Positions 15,407 to 24,576 are shown, counted from the first letter of the stretch. The stretch is DNA of 64,000 nucleotides from Streptomyces mirabilis (GCF_039503195.1 NZ_JBCJKP010000001.1:6448001-6512000), one strand, 5' to 3'. A program made the numbers and translations. The notes: generated by a model from the sequence alone, not told the origin.

Positions 15407-16257
15407 GTGCCGTGACAGACGCCGTCCCCGCGACGGCCCCCCAGGGCGCCGTCGTCCAGTCCGTGCGCGACTCCCTGGTCATCGCCCGGCGGAACGTGAT
15501 CCGCATGACCCGGATTCCCGAGATGGTCATTTTCGGGCTGATCCAGCCGATCATGTTCGTGGTGCTGTTCAGCTATGTGTTCGGCGGCTCGATCAACGTC
15601 CCGGGTGCGGGCCTCAGCCCCTCCGGATACCGCGAGTTCCTGATGGCCGGCATCTTCGCGCAGACCGTCACCTTCGCCACCGCGGGCGCCGGAGCGGGCA
15701 TCGCCGACGACATGCACAAGGGCCTCATCGACCGCTTCCGCTCGCTGCCCATGGCGCGCGGCGCGGTCCTGACCGGCCGGACCCTCGCCGACCTGGTGCA
15801 GACGGCCCTCACCCTGGTGGTCCTCGCGGTCGTCGCCGTCCTGGTCGGCTGGCGCACGCACGAGAACTTCGGCAAGGTGCTGGCCGGGTTCGGCCTGCTG
15901 CTCCTGCTCGGCTACGCGTTCTCGTGGATCGGCGCACTGATCGGCCTGTCCGTACGCACCCCCGAGGCGGCCACCTCCGGCGGCCTGATCTGGCTGTTCC
16001 CGCTGACGTTCATCTCGAACGCGTTCGTGCCGTCGGAGAACATGCCCGCGTTCTTGCGGACCATCGCGAACTGGAACCCGTTCAGCGCCACCGTGCAGGC
16101 CTGCCGCCAGCTCTTCGGCAACCTCCCGGCGGGCTATCCGGTGCCGGACGCCTGGCCCATGCAGCACCCGGTGTGGGCATCGTTGCTGTGGTCCGTGCTG
16201 ATCGTCGTGGTGTTCCGAACGCTCGCGGTACGCAAGTACCGCCGGGCGGACGCTTGA
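15403..16257 (+). CDS. DrrB-type ABC-2 transporter permease
   Basis: 284 residues from GTG 15403, which overlaps the ATPase stop. About six transmembrane helices are visible, including PEMVIFGLIQPIMFVVLFSY and GLLLLLGYAFSWIGALIGLS. The ABC-2 signature region is present (GIADDMHKGLIDRFRSLPMA, then FVPSENMPAFLRTIANWNPF). It should form a homodimeric channel with the ATPase upstream. Substrate unknown; the family exports antibiotics, lipids or glycolipids. Confidence 0.92.
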   Translation: MSAVTDAVPATAPQGAVVQSVRDSLVIARRNVIRMTRIPEMVIFGLIQPIMFVVLFSYVFGGSINVPGAGLSPSGYREFLMAGIFAQTVTFATAGAGAGIADDMHKGLIDRFRSLPMARGAVLTGRTLADLVQTALTLVVLAVVAVLVGWRTHENFGKVLAGFGLLLLLGYAFSWIGALIGLSVRTPEAATSGGLIWLFPLTFISNAFVPSENMPAFLRTIANWNPFSATVQACRQLFGNLPAGYPVPDAWPMQHPVWASLLWSVLIVVVFRTLAVRKYRRADA

Positions 16258-16328
16258 TCACGCTTCTTCACCGCGCCCCCTGCACGGCCGCCGACTAGGC
16301 GCAGCCTGACCGAGCAAGGATTGACCGG

Positions 16329-16352
16329 AGGCCCTGGCAGACGCCGGGGCCT
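16329..16352. terminator. Hairpin between convergent genes
   Basis: AGGCCCTGGC (16329-16338) pairs with GCCGGGGCCT (16343-16352) through an AGAC loop, with one G-T pair. It lies between the ABC permease stop and the convergent GAP-family gene and could stop transcription from both sides. There is no strong T-run. Confidence 0.5.
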
Positions 16353-16365
16353 CTGTCGTTGCCTG

Positions 16366-17043
16366 TCAGGAGGTGAGGATGGAGATGCCGTCACCGAGCA
16401 GCTTCAGCCCGATGACGAAGAAGAGGACCGCCATCACGGCGACATTGTGCTGGGCTGCCCAGTCCTTCCAGCTGCCGAGCGTGGTTCTGGCTCGCTCTCC
16501 TCCGAGCAGGAAGATTCCCAGGGGGGCCAGCAGGCCGAGGGTGGCGATCAGGACGAAGATCGCCAGCGATGCGATCTGCTGCCCGACCGGCAGTCCGGCT
16601 GAGCCGATGGAGGCGGCCGCGGCGATGGTCAGCGGGGCGTTCTTGGCGTTGAGCGCGGCCAGGGCCAGTCCGAGTCCGAAGACCTTGACCGGCGTGAGGC
16701 GGTCGATCGCGCCCATCCACTTCGGCAGCTGGGCCTGCGAGGGATCCTTCGGTCGTCGGTGCCATTGCCGGGCACTGAAGAGGGCGAGGAACAGGCCCAG
16801 AGCGAGCTTGAGGGCTCCCACCCACGTGGCCGGTTGATTGTGGGTGGAGGCACCTGCGGGGGAAGCGATCGCCAGCATCACCGCGCCCAGTGCCGAGAGC
16901 CCCAGAATCCAGCCGACGGTGAAGAGGGGGCCGTTGAGACGTCCCCGAGGCGTGGCGAGTATGAGGATGATGGCGATGATCGGGAGCGGGCTGATCGCGA
17001 CGCCGGCCGCAAGACCCAGCACGTCACCGACAACTTTGCCCAT
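16366..17043 (-). CDS. GAP/Sap-family (sulfolipid-1-addressing-like) membrane protein
   Basis: 225 residues with about six transmembrane helices. It begins with GDVLGLAAGVAISPLPIIAI and contains RLTPVKVFGLGLALAALNAK in the middle. That middle loop with a conserved P-x-K-x-F-GLGLALA-x-NPKN/NAKN-type motif is typical of the GAP family. Mycobacterial members (Sap, Gap) move sulfolipid or glycopeptidolipid to the cell surface; the Streptomyces substrate is unknown. A consensus AGGAGGT precedes ATG 17043. Confidence 0.75.
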   Translation of the reverse strand: MGKVVGDVLGLAAGVAISPLPIIAIILILATPRGRLNGPLFTVGWILGLSALGAVMLAIASPAGASTHNQPATWVGALKLALGLFLALFSARQWHRRPKDPSQAQLPKWMGAIDRLTPVKVFGLGLALAALNAKNAPLTIAAAASIGSAGLPVGQQIASLAIFVLIATLGLLAPLGIFLLGGERARTTLGSWKDWAAQHNVAVMAVLFFVIGLKLLGDGISILTS

Positions 17044-17337
17044 GATTACCTCCTGGTGGATGGGTCAGGGCGGCGATCGACTTGGGCAAGGCTTGGTGAG
17101 AGTGGGTGACCCGACTACCTGTGCGGCCGGCTGCGGGACTGTCGTGCACATACGCCGGAACTGCCGGGGTCCTGGGCCGTGGGGCGCAGCCGTCCCGGAA
17201 GTGGTCCCTGTGAACGCCGAACTCCATCTTCCTGCGCCTTTCGGGATCTGTCCTCGGGAGCTCCTCGGAACGCGGGACCCCGACCTTGGCCGGAGTGCGA
17301 GGCGGTGCGTATGGATCCAGGATTGGAGGTGAGGGCG

Positions 17338-17991
17338 ATGGCGCCTCATATTCGAGCGCTTGGCGCCCCTCGGACCGATCCGTGGCAGGTGAATCTCACG
17401 ATGACCGCGACGACAGGTGCGGCCCCATCAGCTCAGCCCGAGCGCCCGGGCAGGTCGGATGGGGTCTGCAGCGAGTTCACCGTCTTTACCAAGATCAAGC
17501 CGGGCCATGCCGACGCGTTGCGTGAGGATCTCGTCGCCCTCGCCGACGCGGCGGCCAGCGAGAACGTCCACGCGGCGGTGCGCCAGATCGGCACCCTGCA
17601 CGACGCACGGCACGTGATCTTCGACAATGACACCCGGTTCATGTTCGCCAGTGTCTTCGACGGCTCCTGGGACACGTACATCGACGACTTCGCCCAGACG
17701 GTGGTCGGGGCCCGCTTCGACAAGGTCTTCTCGCACAGCGAAGGGTTCCCCGGCGTCACCGACCCAGGCGTGAAGGACTGGTTCGTCGCCCAGCAGGAGC
17801 CCGCGGAGGTCTTCGTCAGCGCCTATCCCGATCTGACCGTTCAGCAGATCTACAAGGACCATCGCGTGGAGGAGGCGTTCGAGGCGGTGCTGGACACCGC
17901 CGAGTTCCGGGCGGCGCTGGACAACCCGGCGAACGCCGAGTTGCTGGCCACGCCGGCCTTCCAGAAGCTGCTGGAGGAAGCCGCGGCGTAG
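17338..17991 (+). CDS. ABM-like protein, first gene of a DyP/catalase-family cluster
   Basis: Start ATG 17338 is chosen for its GGAGGTGAG ribosome binding site; ATG 17401 is an in-frame alternative. The protein (about 217 residues) opens with a polar linker and then SEFTVFTKIKPGHADALRED, which fits a dimeric alpha/beta-barrel strand and helix. Next come RHVIFDNDTRFMFASVFDGS and DTYIDDFAQTVVGARFDKVF. Related proteins sit next to heme peroxidases in actinobacteria. Its role with the two downstream enzymes is inferred from order and spacing (114 bp gap); no heme ligand can be assigned. Confidence 0.65.
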   Translation: MAPHIRALGAPRTDPWQVNLTMTATTGAAPSAQPERPGRSDGVCSEFTVFTKIKPGHADALREDLVALADAAASENVHAAVRQIGTLHDARHVIFDNDTRFMFASVFDGSWDTYIDDFAQTVVGARFDKVFSHSEGFPGVTDPGVKDWFVAQQEPAEVFVSAYPDLTVQQIYKDHRVEEAFEAVLDTAEFRAALDNPANAELLATPAFQKLLEEAAA

Positions 17992-18104
17992 AAGTCGGAC
18001 GCGACCGACCCTCAGAGCCGACCCGACATCGGTGGACCGCGTCGGGCGCGGGTCGTGGCCGCACGTCCGTCCACGCGGAGGCCGACAGGGAGGCACAGGC
18101 GATC

Positions 18105-19457
18105 ATGAACACGGTGGCAAGCGGCAGCGCGGCCGGTATGGGCGTAGAGATCGACGACGTCCAAAGCGGGGCACTGCGTCCACGGCCTGTGCCGTACGAG
18201 GGGAAGTTCATCTTCCTGCGCGTCGATGACCGCCATGCCGGGCGCGCCCTGCTGCGGCGGCTGCTCCCGGTGACCGCGGGTGGTCTGCCCAGCGTGGACC
18301 GCAGTCAGGATGCCTGGGTGGCTGTGGCGTTCACCTACCAGGGACTGAGGGCCCTGGGGGTGCCTCAGGAGTCGCTGGACAGCTTTCCGCGGGCGTTTCG
18401 TGAGGGCATGGCCGCTCGGGCGGAGCTGATCGGCGACGTGGGCGAGAGCGCACCGGCCCACTGGGAGGCACCGTTCGGAACGGGCGATGTTCATATCGCG
18501 TTGAGTGCTCTCTCCTCCGATGCGGCGCAGCTGGACAAGGAACTGGAGCGGGCCCGCGTCGCCTACGAGGACACGCCCGGTGTCCAGGTGATCTGGCAGC
18601 AGGAGGTCCGACAGCTCCCGACCGGGCGTACCACCTTCGGCTTCCGCGACGGGATCAGCCATCCGAACATCGAGGGCGTCGGACTGCCCGGCTCCAACCC
18701 GCAGGAAGCCCCCATCAAGGCCGGCGAGTTCATCCTCGGCTACCCCGACGAAACCGGCAGCCTGCCGCCCATGCCCAGCCCCGATGTGCTGGGGCGCAAC
18801 GGAACCTACGCGGCCGTCCGCAAGATCCACACCAACGTGGCGGCCTGGCGGCAGTACCTGCGTGCGCACACCTCCACCGCCCAGGAGGAGGCACTGCTGG
18901 CGGCGAAGTTGGTCGGGCGCTGGCCGAGTGGGGCGCCGCTGACGCTGACGCCGGAGCACGATGATCCGGAGCTGGCGGCCGATCCGCACCGCAACAACAA
19001 CTTCCTGTACCGGGAGAACGACGATCGCGGCTTCCGGTGCCCCGCCGGTGCGCACATCCGGCGTACCAACCCCCGCGATTCCACCATCATCGGCGACGCA
19101 CGGATGCACCGCCTCATCCGCCGCGGCACCACTTACGGCCCGCCGCTGCCGGAGGGCGTGCTGGAGGACGACGGCGCCGACCGGGGGCTGGTCGGAGTCT
19201 TCCTCGGAGCACACCTTGAACGGCAGTTTGAATTCATCAAGGCCGAGTGGGTCAACGACGGCAACTTCATCGGGTATCCCGGGGAGCAGGACCCGGTGGC
19301 CGGCCATCACGGCGGAACGGGCAGCGTCACCATCCCGGAGAAGCCGGTCCGGCGCCGCCTGCGGAATCTGCCGAGCTTCGTGGTCACCCGGGGCGGTGAG
19401 TACTGCTTCGTGCCGGGTCTGCGTGCCCTGCGCTGGCTCGCCGAACTGCAGGACTGA
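18105..19457 (+). CDS. DyP-type heme peroxidase
   Basis: 450 residues. The DyP hallmark GFRDGISHP (GXXDG; Asp182 as the distal acid-base) and the proximal heme histidine His317 in CPAGAHIRRTNPRDS are intact, with Arg319/320 after it. The length fits the larger DyP subclasses. There is no twin-arginine signal and no adjacent encapsulin gene, so it is probably cytoplasmic. DyP enzymes oxidise dyes, phenolics or Mn(II) with peroxide. It is the middle gene of a three-gene set with a catalase-family protein 54 bp downstream. Confidence 0.9.
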   Translation: MNTVASGSAAGMGVEIDDVQSGALRPRPVPYEGKFIFLRVDDRHAGRALLRRLLPVTAGGLPSVDRSQDAWVAVAFTYQGLRALGVPQESLDSFPRAFREGMAARAELIGDVGESAPAHWEAPFGTGDVHIALSALSSDAAQLDKELERARVAYEDTPGVQVIWQQEVRQLPTGRTTFGFRDGISHPNIEGVGLPGSNPQEAPIKAGEFILGYPDETGSLPPMPSPDVLGRNGTYAAVRKIHTNVAAWRQYLRAHTSTAQEEALLAAKLVGRWPSGAPLTLTPEHDDPELAADPHRNNNFLYRENDDRGFRCPAGAHIRRTNPRDSTIIGDARMHRLIRRGTTYGPPLPEGVLEDDGADRGLVGVFLGAHLERQFEFIKAEWVNDGNFIGYPGEQDPVAGHHGGTGSVTIPEKPVRRRLRNLPSFVVTRGGEYCFVPGLRALRWLAELQD

Positions 19458-19511
19458 CGGCAATTCCTGCCCCTGAGGTCCCATCACGGTCTCCGAGGAG
19501 AGGTCGCAGTC

Positions 19512-20642
19512 ATGGCAGCACAGTTCGTCCGCTACACGCCTGACGTCGAAGACGACGAACCGAACTTCGACCGCAACCTGCAGACGGTGATCGAGAAGAC
19601 CGAGAGGTACATCGCCGAGTCGGTCAAGGCCGGTGGCACCGGACGGGCCCTCCGCGACGCCCACGCCAAGGGCTATGGGCTGGTCCGGGGGGAGGTGGAG
19701 ATCCTGGACGGGCTGCCCCCCGAGTACGCCCAGGGAATCTACGCGACTCCGGGAACCCACGGTGCGCTCATCCGCTTCTCCAACGGATCGCCTCACGCCG
19801 GAGCCGACGCGCGACTGGGCGCCGCCACCGGACTGGCGCTGAAGATCTTCGACATCCCCGGCCCGACCCTGCTGGAGGACGAACCGGACACGGGCACATT
19901 CGACTACGCCAACATCAACGGGCCGATCTTCTTCTGCAACACGGTCGAGCACTACCTGTTCATCCAGGAACTGTTCCTGAACGCGCCGGCCTACTTCTCC
20001 CAGGGCCGACCCGGCGCGCATCGCTTCTTCACCGAGTTCGTGACCGGCAAGGGAACCCTGGACCAGGACAACTGGGCGTGGGACGAGTTCCTGGCCTTCC
20101 TGCGCCTGTCGAAGACCCCTCCGGCGAACCTGCTGCTGTCGAGCTACTGGACGATGGGCGCGGTCCGGCACGGGGACTACGTCGCCAAGGTGCGCATCAC
20201 CCCCGATCCGTCCTTCGCCGCCGCGGTGGTCCGGCGCACCATCGACCCGGCCTCCGCGCAGGAGGTCTTCCGACCGGCCCTGCAAGCAGAGTTGCAGGAG
20301 CGGCCCTACGCCTTCGACATCCAGGTACAGCTTTGCACCGACCTGGAGCGCATGCCGGTGGAGGACACCACCGTGGAGTGGCCCGAGCAGCTCTCGCCGT
20401 CCGTCACCGTGGCCAGGCTGCGGCTGCCGCAGCAGGACATCTCCGGCCCGGAGAACCTGGAGAAGATGGACTCACTGTCCTTCACGCCCTGGCGGGTCAC
20501 CGCCGAGCACGCGCCCCTGGGCAACATCATGCGGGCCCGCAAGGAGGTCTACCGGCGATCCTCCATCGAGCGCCACAAGCTCAACCAGCAGCCGCGCATC
20601 GAGCCCCGCAGCGCCGACGAGGTACTTGGCCCGGCCCCATGA
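19512..20642 (+). CDS. Catalase-family heme protein
   Basis: 376 residues. Catalase-fold blocks are present in order: GTHGALIRFSNGSPHAGADA, GAATGLALKIFDI and FDYANINGPIFFCNTVEHYL. The C-terminal part carries EVYRRSSIERHKLNQ. The usual N-terminal V-x-H-A-R-G catalytic histidine block is not recognisable, so this belongs to the catalase-like peroxidase group rather than true catalase. A GAGGAG site lies upstream of ATG 19512. With the DyP gene it suggests paired peroxide-using heme chemistry. Confidence 0.8.
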   Translation: MAAQFVRYTPDVEDDEPNFDRNLQTVIEKTERYIAESVKAGGTGRALRDAHAKGYGLVRGEVEILDGLPPEYAQGIYATPGTHGALIRFSNGSPHAGADARLGAATGLALKIFDIPGPTLLEDEPDTGTFDYANINGPIFFCNTVEHYLFIQELFLNAPAYFSQGRPGAHRFFTEFVTGKGTLDQDNWAWDEFLAFLRLSKTPPANLLLSSYWTMGAVRHGDYVAKVRITPDPSFAAAVVRRTIDPASAQEVFRPALQAELQERPYAFDIQVQLCTDLERMPVEDTTVEWPEQLSPSVTVARLRLPQQDISGPENLEKMDSLSFTPWRVTAEHAPLGNIMRARKEVYRRSSIERHKLNQQPRIEPRSADEVLGPAP

Positions 20643-20672
20643 AGACGACGGTGACGGCGGTGACGCGGGCAT

Positions 20673-20705
20673 GACGATGCCCCCGGCACGGCCGGGGGCA
20701 TCGTC
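20673..20705. terminator. Strong bidirectional terminator
   Basis: GACGATGCCCCCGGC and GCCGGGGGCATCGTC form a perfect 15-bp stem around an ACG loop between the catalase-family gene and convergent greA. It should terminate both transcripts. Confidence 0.85.
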
Positions 20706-20723
20706 GCAGTGGTCGGTCCCGGC

Positions 20724-21221
20724 TCAGCCCTTGTAGGGCTCGGCCTTGAGGATCTTCACCGAGGCGAGCTTGCCGTTGGGCAGCTCGTACTGGGCGTCCT
20801 CGCCGATCTTCTTGCCGTTCACGCCGGAGCCCAGGGGGGACTGGGGCGAGTAGGTCTCGATGTCGGCGCTGGCGTACTCGCGCGAGGCGAGCAGGAAGTC
20901 CAGCGTGTCGTCCTCGTCGCCGTCGAAGGCGATGGTGACGACCATGCCGGGGGCGACCATGCCGTCCGCCGCGGGGGCCTCGCCCACCTTGGCGTTCTCC
21001 AGGAGCTGGGTCAGCTGGCGCACACGGAGCTCCTGCTTGCCCTGCTCTTCCTTGGCCGCGTGGTACCCGCCGTTCTCGCGCAGGTCGCCCTCCTCGCGCG
21101 CGGCCGCGATCTTGGCGGCGATCTCCGTGCGCGCAGGACCAGACAGGTAGTCCAGCTCGGCCCTGAGCTGGTTGTACGCCTCCTGGGTCAGCCAGGTGAC
21201 GTTCTCGCTGGTCTGGGTCAC
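20724..21221 (-). CDS. greA: Transcription elongation factor GreA
   Basis: 165 residues from GTG 21221, preceded by GAGGAG. The N-terminal coiled coil holds the acidic tip (AAAREEGDLRENGGYHAAKE), and the C-terminal FKBP-like domain has YSPQSPLGSGVNGKKIGED. GreA reaches into the secondary channel of RNA polymerase and stimulates cleavage of backtracked transcripts. A further upstream in-frame start adds about 10 residues without support. Confidence 0.92.
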   Translation of the reverse strand: MTQTSENVTWLTQEAYNQLRAELDYLSGPARTEIAAKIAAAREEGDLRENGGYHAAKEEQGKQELRVRQLTQLLENAKVGEAPAADGMVAPGMVVTIAFDGDEDDTLDFLLASREYASADIETYSPQSPLGSGVNGKKIGEDAQYELPNGKLASVKILKAEPYKG

Positions 21222-21441
21222 AGGTGCTCCTCGTAGGTACTGGGAATACAAAGCATCGCCCTACCCAGAAGAATGTGCTTTCACGGGTGGGCGAAACCAC
21301 GAGCCTAACAATTACCGGGCGGAAGGGGGAGGACATAAGACATCAGAATTACGTCAACGCAGGTCAGCGCGTAGGTGCCACGGGTGATGCCGGAGGTGGC
21401 GGGCGGTGCAAGGGGGGCGAGAGGGGGCGACAGCGGTGGTG

Positions 21442-21843
21442 TCAGTCGGCGTGGCAGCCGAGCAGCTCCGCCGTGCCGCCGCGGGAGGTGGTACGGAGCG
21501 TGACGACCTTGTCGATACGGGAGGAGTCCTGGTCGAAACGGAAGTCCGCGCGGCCCACCTCGCTGCCGTCGTCGGCCTGTGAGCGCAGCGTGCAGTAGCC
21601 GTGGGCGCCCGCGTCCTTGCGCACCTCCAGGTGCACCTCGACCGCGTTGTCCGAGACGGCCTTGAAGGTGATCACCTCGGCGCTGATCTTGCTCGAGAAG
21701 ACGTAGTAGTACGCGAACCAGCCCATCAGGGCGAGCAGGGCCACGCCCAGCACACTGCCGATGACCTTGAGTTTCCGGTCCGCGCGCTCGTCCTCGGAGC
21801 GGCCGTACCGGCCCTCGGGCAGCTGTGTGCTCGCCGTGCTCAT
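21442..21843 (-). CDS. DUF4307 single-pass membrane protein
   Basis: 133 residues. An N-terminal cytoplasmic segment (LPEGRYGRSEDERADRKLKV) leads into one transmembrane helix (VLGVALLALMGWFAYYYVF). An extracellular beta-rich domain follows (ISAEVITFKAVSDNAVEVHL) with two cysteines (GYC and LGC). This is the actinobacterial DUF4307 layout, with no known function. GAGAGGA precedes ATG 21843. It is divergent from mca, a common arrangement in Streptomyces. Confidence 0.85.
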   Translation of the reverse strand: MSTASTQLPEGRYGRSEDERADRKLKVIGSVLGVALLALMGWFAYYYVFSSKISAEVITFKAVSDNAVEVHLEVRKDAGAHGYCTLRSQADDGSEVGRADFRFDQDSSRIDKVVTLRTTSRGGTAELLGCHAD

Positions 21844-21981
21844 GATCGTCCTCTCGGGGACGGGGTCCCGGAATTATTCGTCCCCCGATTCCGTCACTAT
21901 AGAAGCCGCCCATGACGCCGAAACACGCCGGGCGCCGACTTGCCGACTGGCCTCACCGGCCGACTTACTGAGGATCGAGTC

Positions 21982-22863
21982 TTGACTGACCAGCTGCGAC
22001 TGATGGCCGTGCACGCCCACCCCGACGACGAGTCGAGCAAGGGCGCGGCCACCATGGCGAAGTACGTGTCCGAGGGGGTGGACGTGCTGGTCGTGACCTG
22101 CACGGGCGGGGAGCGCGGCTCCATCCTCAACCCGAAGCTCCAGGGCGACCAGTACATCGAGGAGCACATCCACGAGGTACGCAAGAAGGAGATGGACGAG
22201 GCCCGCGAGATCCTCGGCATCAAGCAGGAGTGGCTCGGATTCGTGGACTCCGGCCTTCCGGAGGGTGACCCGCTGCCGCCGCTCCCCGAGGGCTGCTTCG
22301 CGCTCGAGGACGTGGACAAGGCGGCCGGAGAGCTGGTCAGGCAGATCCGCTCGTTCCGTCCGCAGGTGATCACCACGTACGACGAGAACGGTGGTTATCC
22401 GCACCCCGACCACATCATGACCCACAAGATCTCGATGGTGGCGTTCGAGGGGGCGACGGACACCGAGAAGTACCCGGAGTCCGAGTACGGCCCGGCGTTC
22501 CAGCCGCAGAAGCTCTACTACAACCAGGGCTTCAACCGCCCGAGGACCGAGGCATTGCACAACGCCCTCCTCGAGCGCGGTCTGGAGTCGCCGTACGGGG
22601 ACTGGCTGAAGCGGTGGAGCGAGTTCGAGCGCACCGAGCGCACGCTGACCACGCACGTTCCGTGCGCGGACTTCTTCGAGATCCGTGACAAGGCGCTGAT
22701 CGCGCACGCCACGCAGATCGACCCCGACGGCGGCTGGTTCAAGGTCCCGATGGAGATCCAGAAGGAGGTCTGGCCGACCGAGGAGTACGAGCTCGCCACC
22801 TCTTTGGTCGACACCTCCCTCCCCGAGGACGACCTCTTCGCGGGCATCCGCGACAATGCCTGA
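21982..22863 (+). CDS. mca: Mycothiol S-conjugate amidase
   Basis: 293 residues from TTG 21982 (GAGGA 5' of it). The LmbE/PIG-L deacetylase motif AVHAHPDDESSKG gives zinc ligands His13 and Asp16, and YPHPDHIMTH supplies His144. The long C-terminal region with KRWSEFERTERTLTTHVPCA separates Mca from MshB. Mca cleaves mycothiol S-conjugates to release mercapturates and GlcN-Ins, a detoxification step specific to actinobacteria. Confidence 0.92.
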   Translation: MTDQLRLMAVHAHPDDESSKGAATMAKYVSEGVDVLVVTCTGGERGSILNPKLQGDQYIEEHIHEVRKKEMDEAREILGIKQEWLGFVDSGLPEGDPLPPLPEGCFALEDVDKAAGELVRQIRSFRPQVITTYDENGGYPHPDHIMTHKISMVAFEGATDTEKYPESEYGPAFQPQKLYYNQGFNRPRTEALHNALLERGLESPYGDWLKRWSEFERTERTLTTHVPCADFFEIRDKALIAHATQIDPDGGWFKVPMEIQKEVWPTEEYELATSLVDTSLPEDDLFAGIRDNA

Positions 22864-23131
22864 TATGAGCGCAAGCCTGGCACTGACGCACCTCGTTCCC
22901 CTCGCCAAGGAGGTCGACGAGAACAAGGTCACCCCCGGCGTCCTCGGTTTCATCGTCTTCGCGGCGTTGGCCCTGGCGGTGTGGGGCCTGATGAAGTCCA
23001 TGAACCGGCACATGGGGAAGGTCACCTTCGAGGAGGACCCGGAGAAGCCCGAGAAGGGCGCCGTGGCCTCCGGCAAGGGGAGCGGCTCCGGTGCCGGTCC
23101 CGGCGGGAAGGCCTCGCCTGCGAAGGGCTGA
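22856..23131 (+). CDS. Small single-pass membrane protein downstream of mca
   Basis: 91 residues overlapping the last 8 bases of mca. A short outside segment (LVPLAKEVDENKVTPG) is followed by one transmembrane helix (VLGFIVFAALALAVWGLM). The cytoplasmic tail is Lys/Gly/Ser-rich (EEDPEKPEKGAVASGKGSGS). ATG 22856 and ATG 22865 are both possible. Function unknown; translational coupling suggests expression with mca. Confidence 0.75.
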   Translation: MPDMSASLALTHLVPLAKEVDENKVTPGVLGFIVFAALALAVWGLMKSMNRHMGKVTFEEDPEKPEKGAVASGKGSGSGAGPGGKASPAKG

Positions 23132-23263
23132 GCCTGGTGTGCGGACTCCGGCCACGGGTGGTCGGAGTGCGCACCCTCACCCTCGGCACCGTCCTCTCGT
23201 ACGAAGGGGTCACTCCGTACGCAGCGGTGGCCGTCGGCATGGTCGTACCGTGGCTCGCCGCGG

Positions 23264-24571
23264 TCACACCGCGGGCCGCTCCAGTCTGTTGTCCATGCCA
23301 CACTGCAGGGCGTACGCGAAGCCGAGCGGGTTGCTCCACGCGTCGGCGAAGTGCCGGGCGAGCCCGTGGACGATCTCGCCCGCCGTCTCCCGGCCGCCGA
23401 GATAGCGGGTGACGTAGGCGTGGGCGTACTCGGCGGCGAACAGCTGCGGCATCTCGATCTGCGGCCCCAGCACCCCGCCCGCGCCCGCCTCGATGAGCGC
23501 GCCGCCCAGGCGTGCCGGCTCGGCGGTGGCGGGCAGCCCGGCGTAACCGGCGTTGAGGAACACCAAGGGGCGCTGTGCGAGCAGGGGGTCGGCGGGGCCG
23601 CGCTCGGTGAGGACCGCAGGGACGTCGATGTCCTTGCCGTCGCTCAGCCGAAAAACGAACAGCGGGGCGCCGTCGCCGGCGACGGGTCTGAAGTGCCCGT
23701 GGCACCAGAAGTACATCAGCTGCTCGTCGAGCCCGCCGGAGCGCAGGGCGCGCAGCAGTTCGTCGCGCAGGGCGCGTTCGACGCGGACGGTGCCGGTGGC
23801 GAGGGCGCCGGCGACCTCGGCGGCCCGGGTGACGCCCTGCGGGTCGATGCCCTTGTCGTGATTCAGGCTCACCACCGGTGACAAGGGCGGCGGCGCCTCG
23901 TGCTCCTCGCCGGCGGGGACCGGGAAGCGCGGGTGGTGGCCGCCGGTCTGCTCGATCTGGTGCCGGTAGCCGAGGAAACGCCGGAAGGGTTCGCCGCCGG
24001 GACCGCCCGGCCCGTTCGTGGTGTCCTCGGGCAGCGCGAGCATCGGCCAGGGCAGGAACAGGTCGGAGTCGACGCGGATGCGCAACGGCTCCTCGCGGCT
24101 CAGCGCGTCGGTCAGGATCGCGCCGAAGCGCCGGGTGCCCCGGCCGCCGTCGCCGAGCAGCCCCCCGTACAGCAGGTGGGAGCCCTGGCGGGCGAGCTCG
24201 TCGAGGATCCCGCGCAGTTCCTGCCGGGGCTCGGCGGTGAGATCCGGGCAGGTGGCGTACGGGAAGTGGGGGCGACCCCCGACCGGGATCCCGTGCTCGT
24301 CGACGGGCTGGAAGTCGACCAGCTCCCGTTTCCACAGCGCCCGCAGATGCGCCGCGGCGGCGGTGACGGCGGCCGGCTTCACATTCAGACGCAGCGCGTG
24401 CTCGGTCGCGGACGGGGGCGCGGCCGGGCCGTACAGCCGGGCCCGGATGTGGTCGTCGGCGTGGGCGTCGAGGGCGAGGACCAGGTCCGGGTGACGGACG
24501 GTGGGAGCCGGGTGGCGGGTGAAGCCGCGGCTGGGGTCCTGGACGACCTGGCTGAGAAGTTCGCGGGCCAT
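23264..24571 (-). CDS. CHAT-like protein with substituted catalytic cysteine
   Basis: About 435 residues from ATG 24571, 5 bp after the stop of the TPR gene; a longer frame runs through that gene in another phase and is not coding. The C-terminal half follows the CHAT (caspase-HetF-associated with TPR) pattern: LRIRVDSDLFLPWPMLALPE, then LMYFWCHGHFRPVAGDGAPL (His291/His293), then RPLVFLNAGYAG. Then come GGALIEAGAGGVLGPQIEMP and FAAEYAHAYVTRYL. In active CHAT proteases the last block reads LNAC; here Gly342 occupies the cysteine position. It may be a pseudoprotease acting as a binding module. Third gene of a STAND-TPR-CHAT cluster. Confidence 0.75.
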   Translation of the reverse strand: MARELLSQVVQDPSRGFTRHPAPTVRHPDLVLALDAHADDHIRARLYGPAAPPSATEHALRLNVKPAAVTAAAAHLRALWKRELVDFQPVDEHGIPVGGRPHFPYATCPDLTAEPRQELRGILDELARQGSHLLYGGLLGDGGRGTRRFGAILTDALSREEPLRIRVDSDLFLPWPMLALPEDTTNGPGGPGGEPFRRFLGYRHQIEQTGGHHPRFPVPAGEEHEAPPPLSPVVSLNHDKGIDPQGVTRAAEVAGALATGTVRVERALRDELLRALRSGGLDEQLMYFWCHGHFRPVAGDGAPLFVFRLSDGKDIDVPAVLTERGPADPLLAQRPLVFLNAGYAGLPATAEPARLGGALIEAGAGGVLGPQIEMPQLFAAEYAHAYVTRYLGGRETAGEIVHGLARHFADAWSNPLGFAYALQCGMDNRLERPAV

Positions 24572-24576
24572 CGGGC

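Noticed and set aside
14650..16167. A 505-codon minus-strand frame antisense to the ABC transporter genes
   Set aside because: No ribosome binding site and no recognisable domain; the plus-strand genes explain the DNA.
18012..20285. A 757-codon minus-strand frame antisense to the DyP and catalase-like genes
   Set aside because: Product has no motif and is a composition artefact of two strong plus-strand genes.
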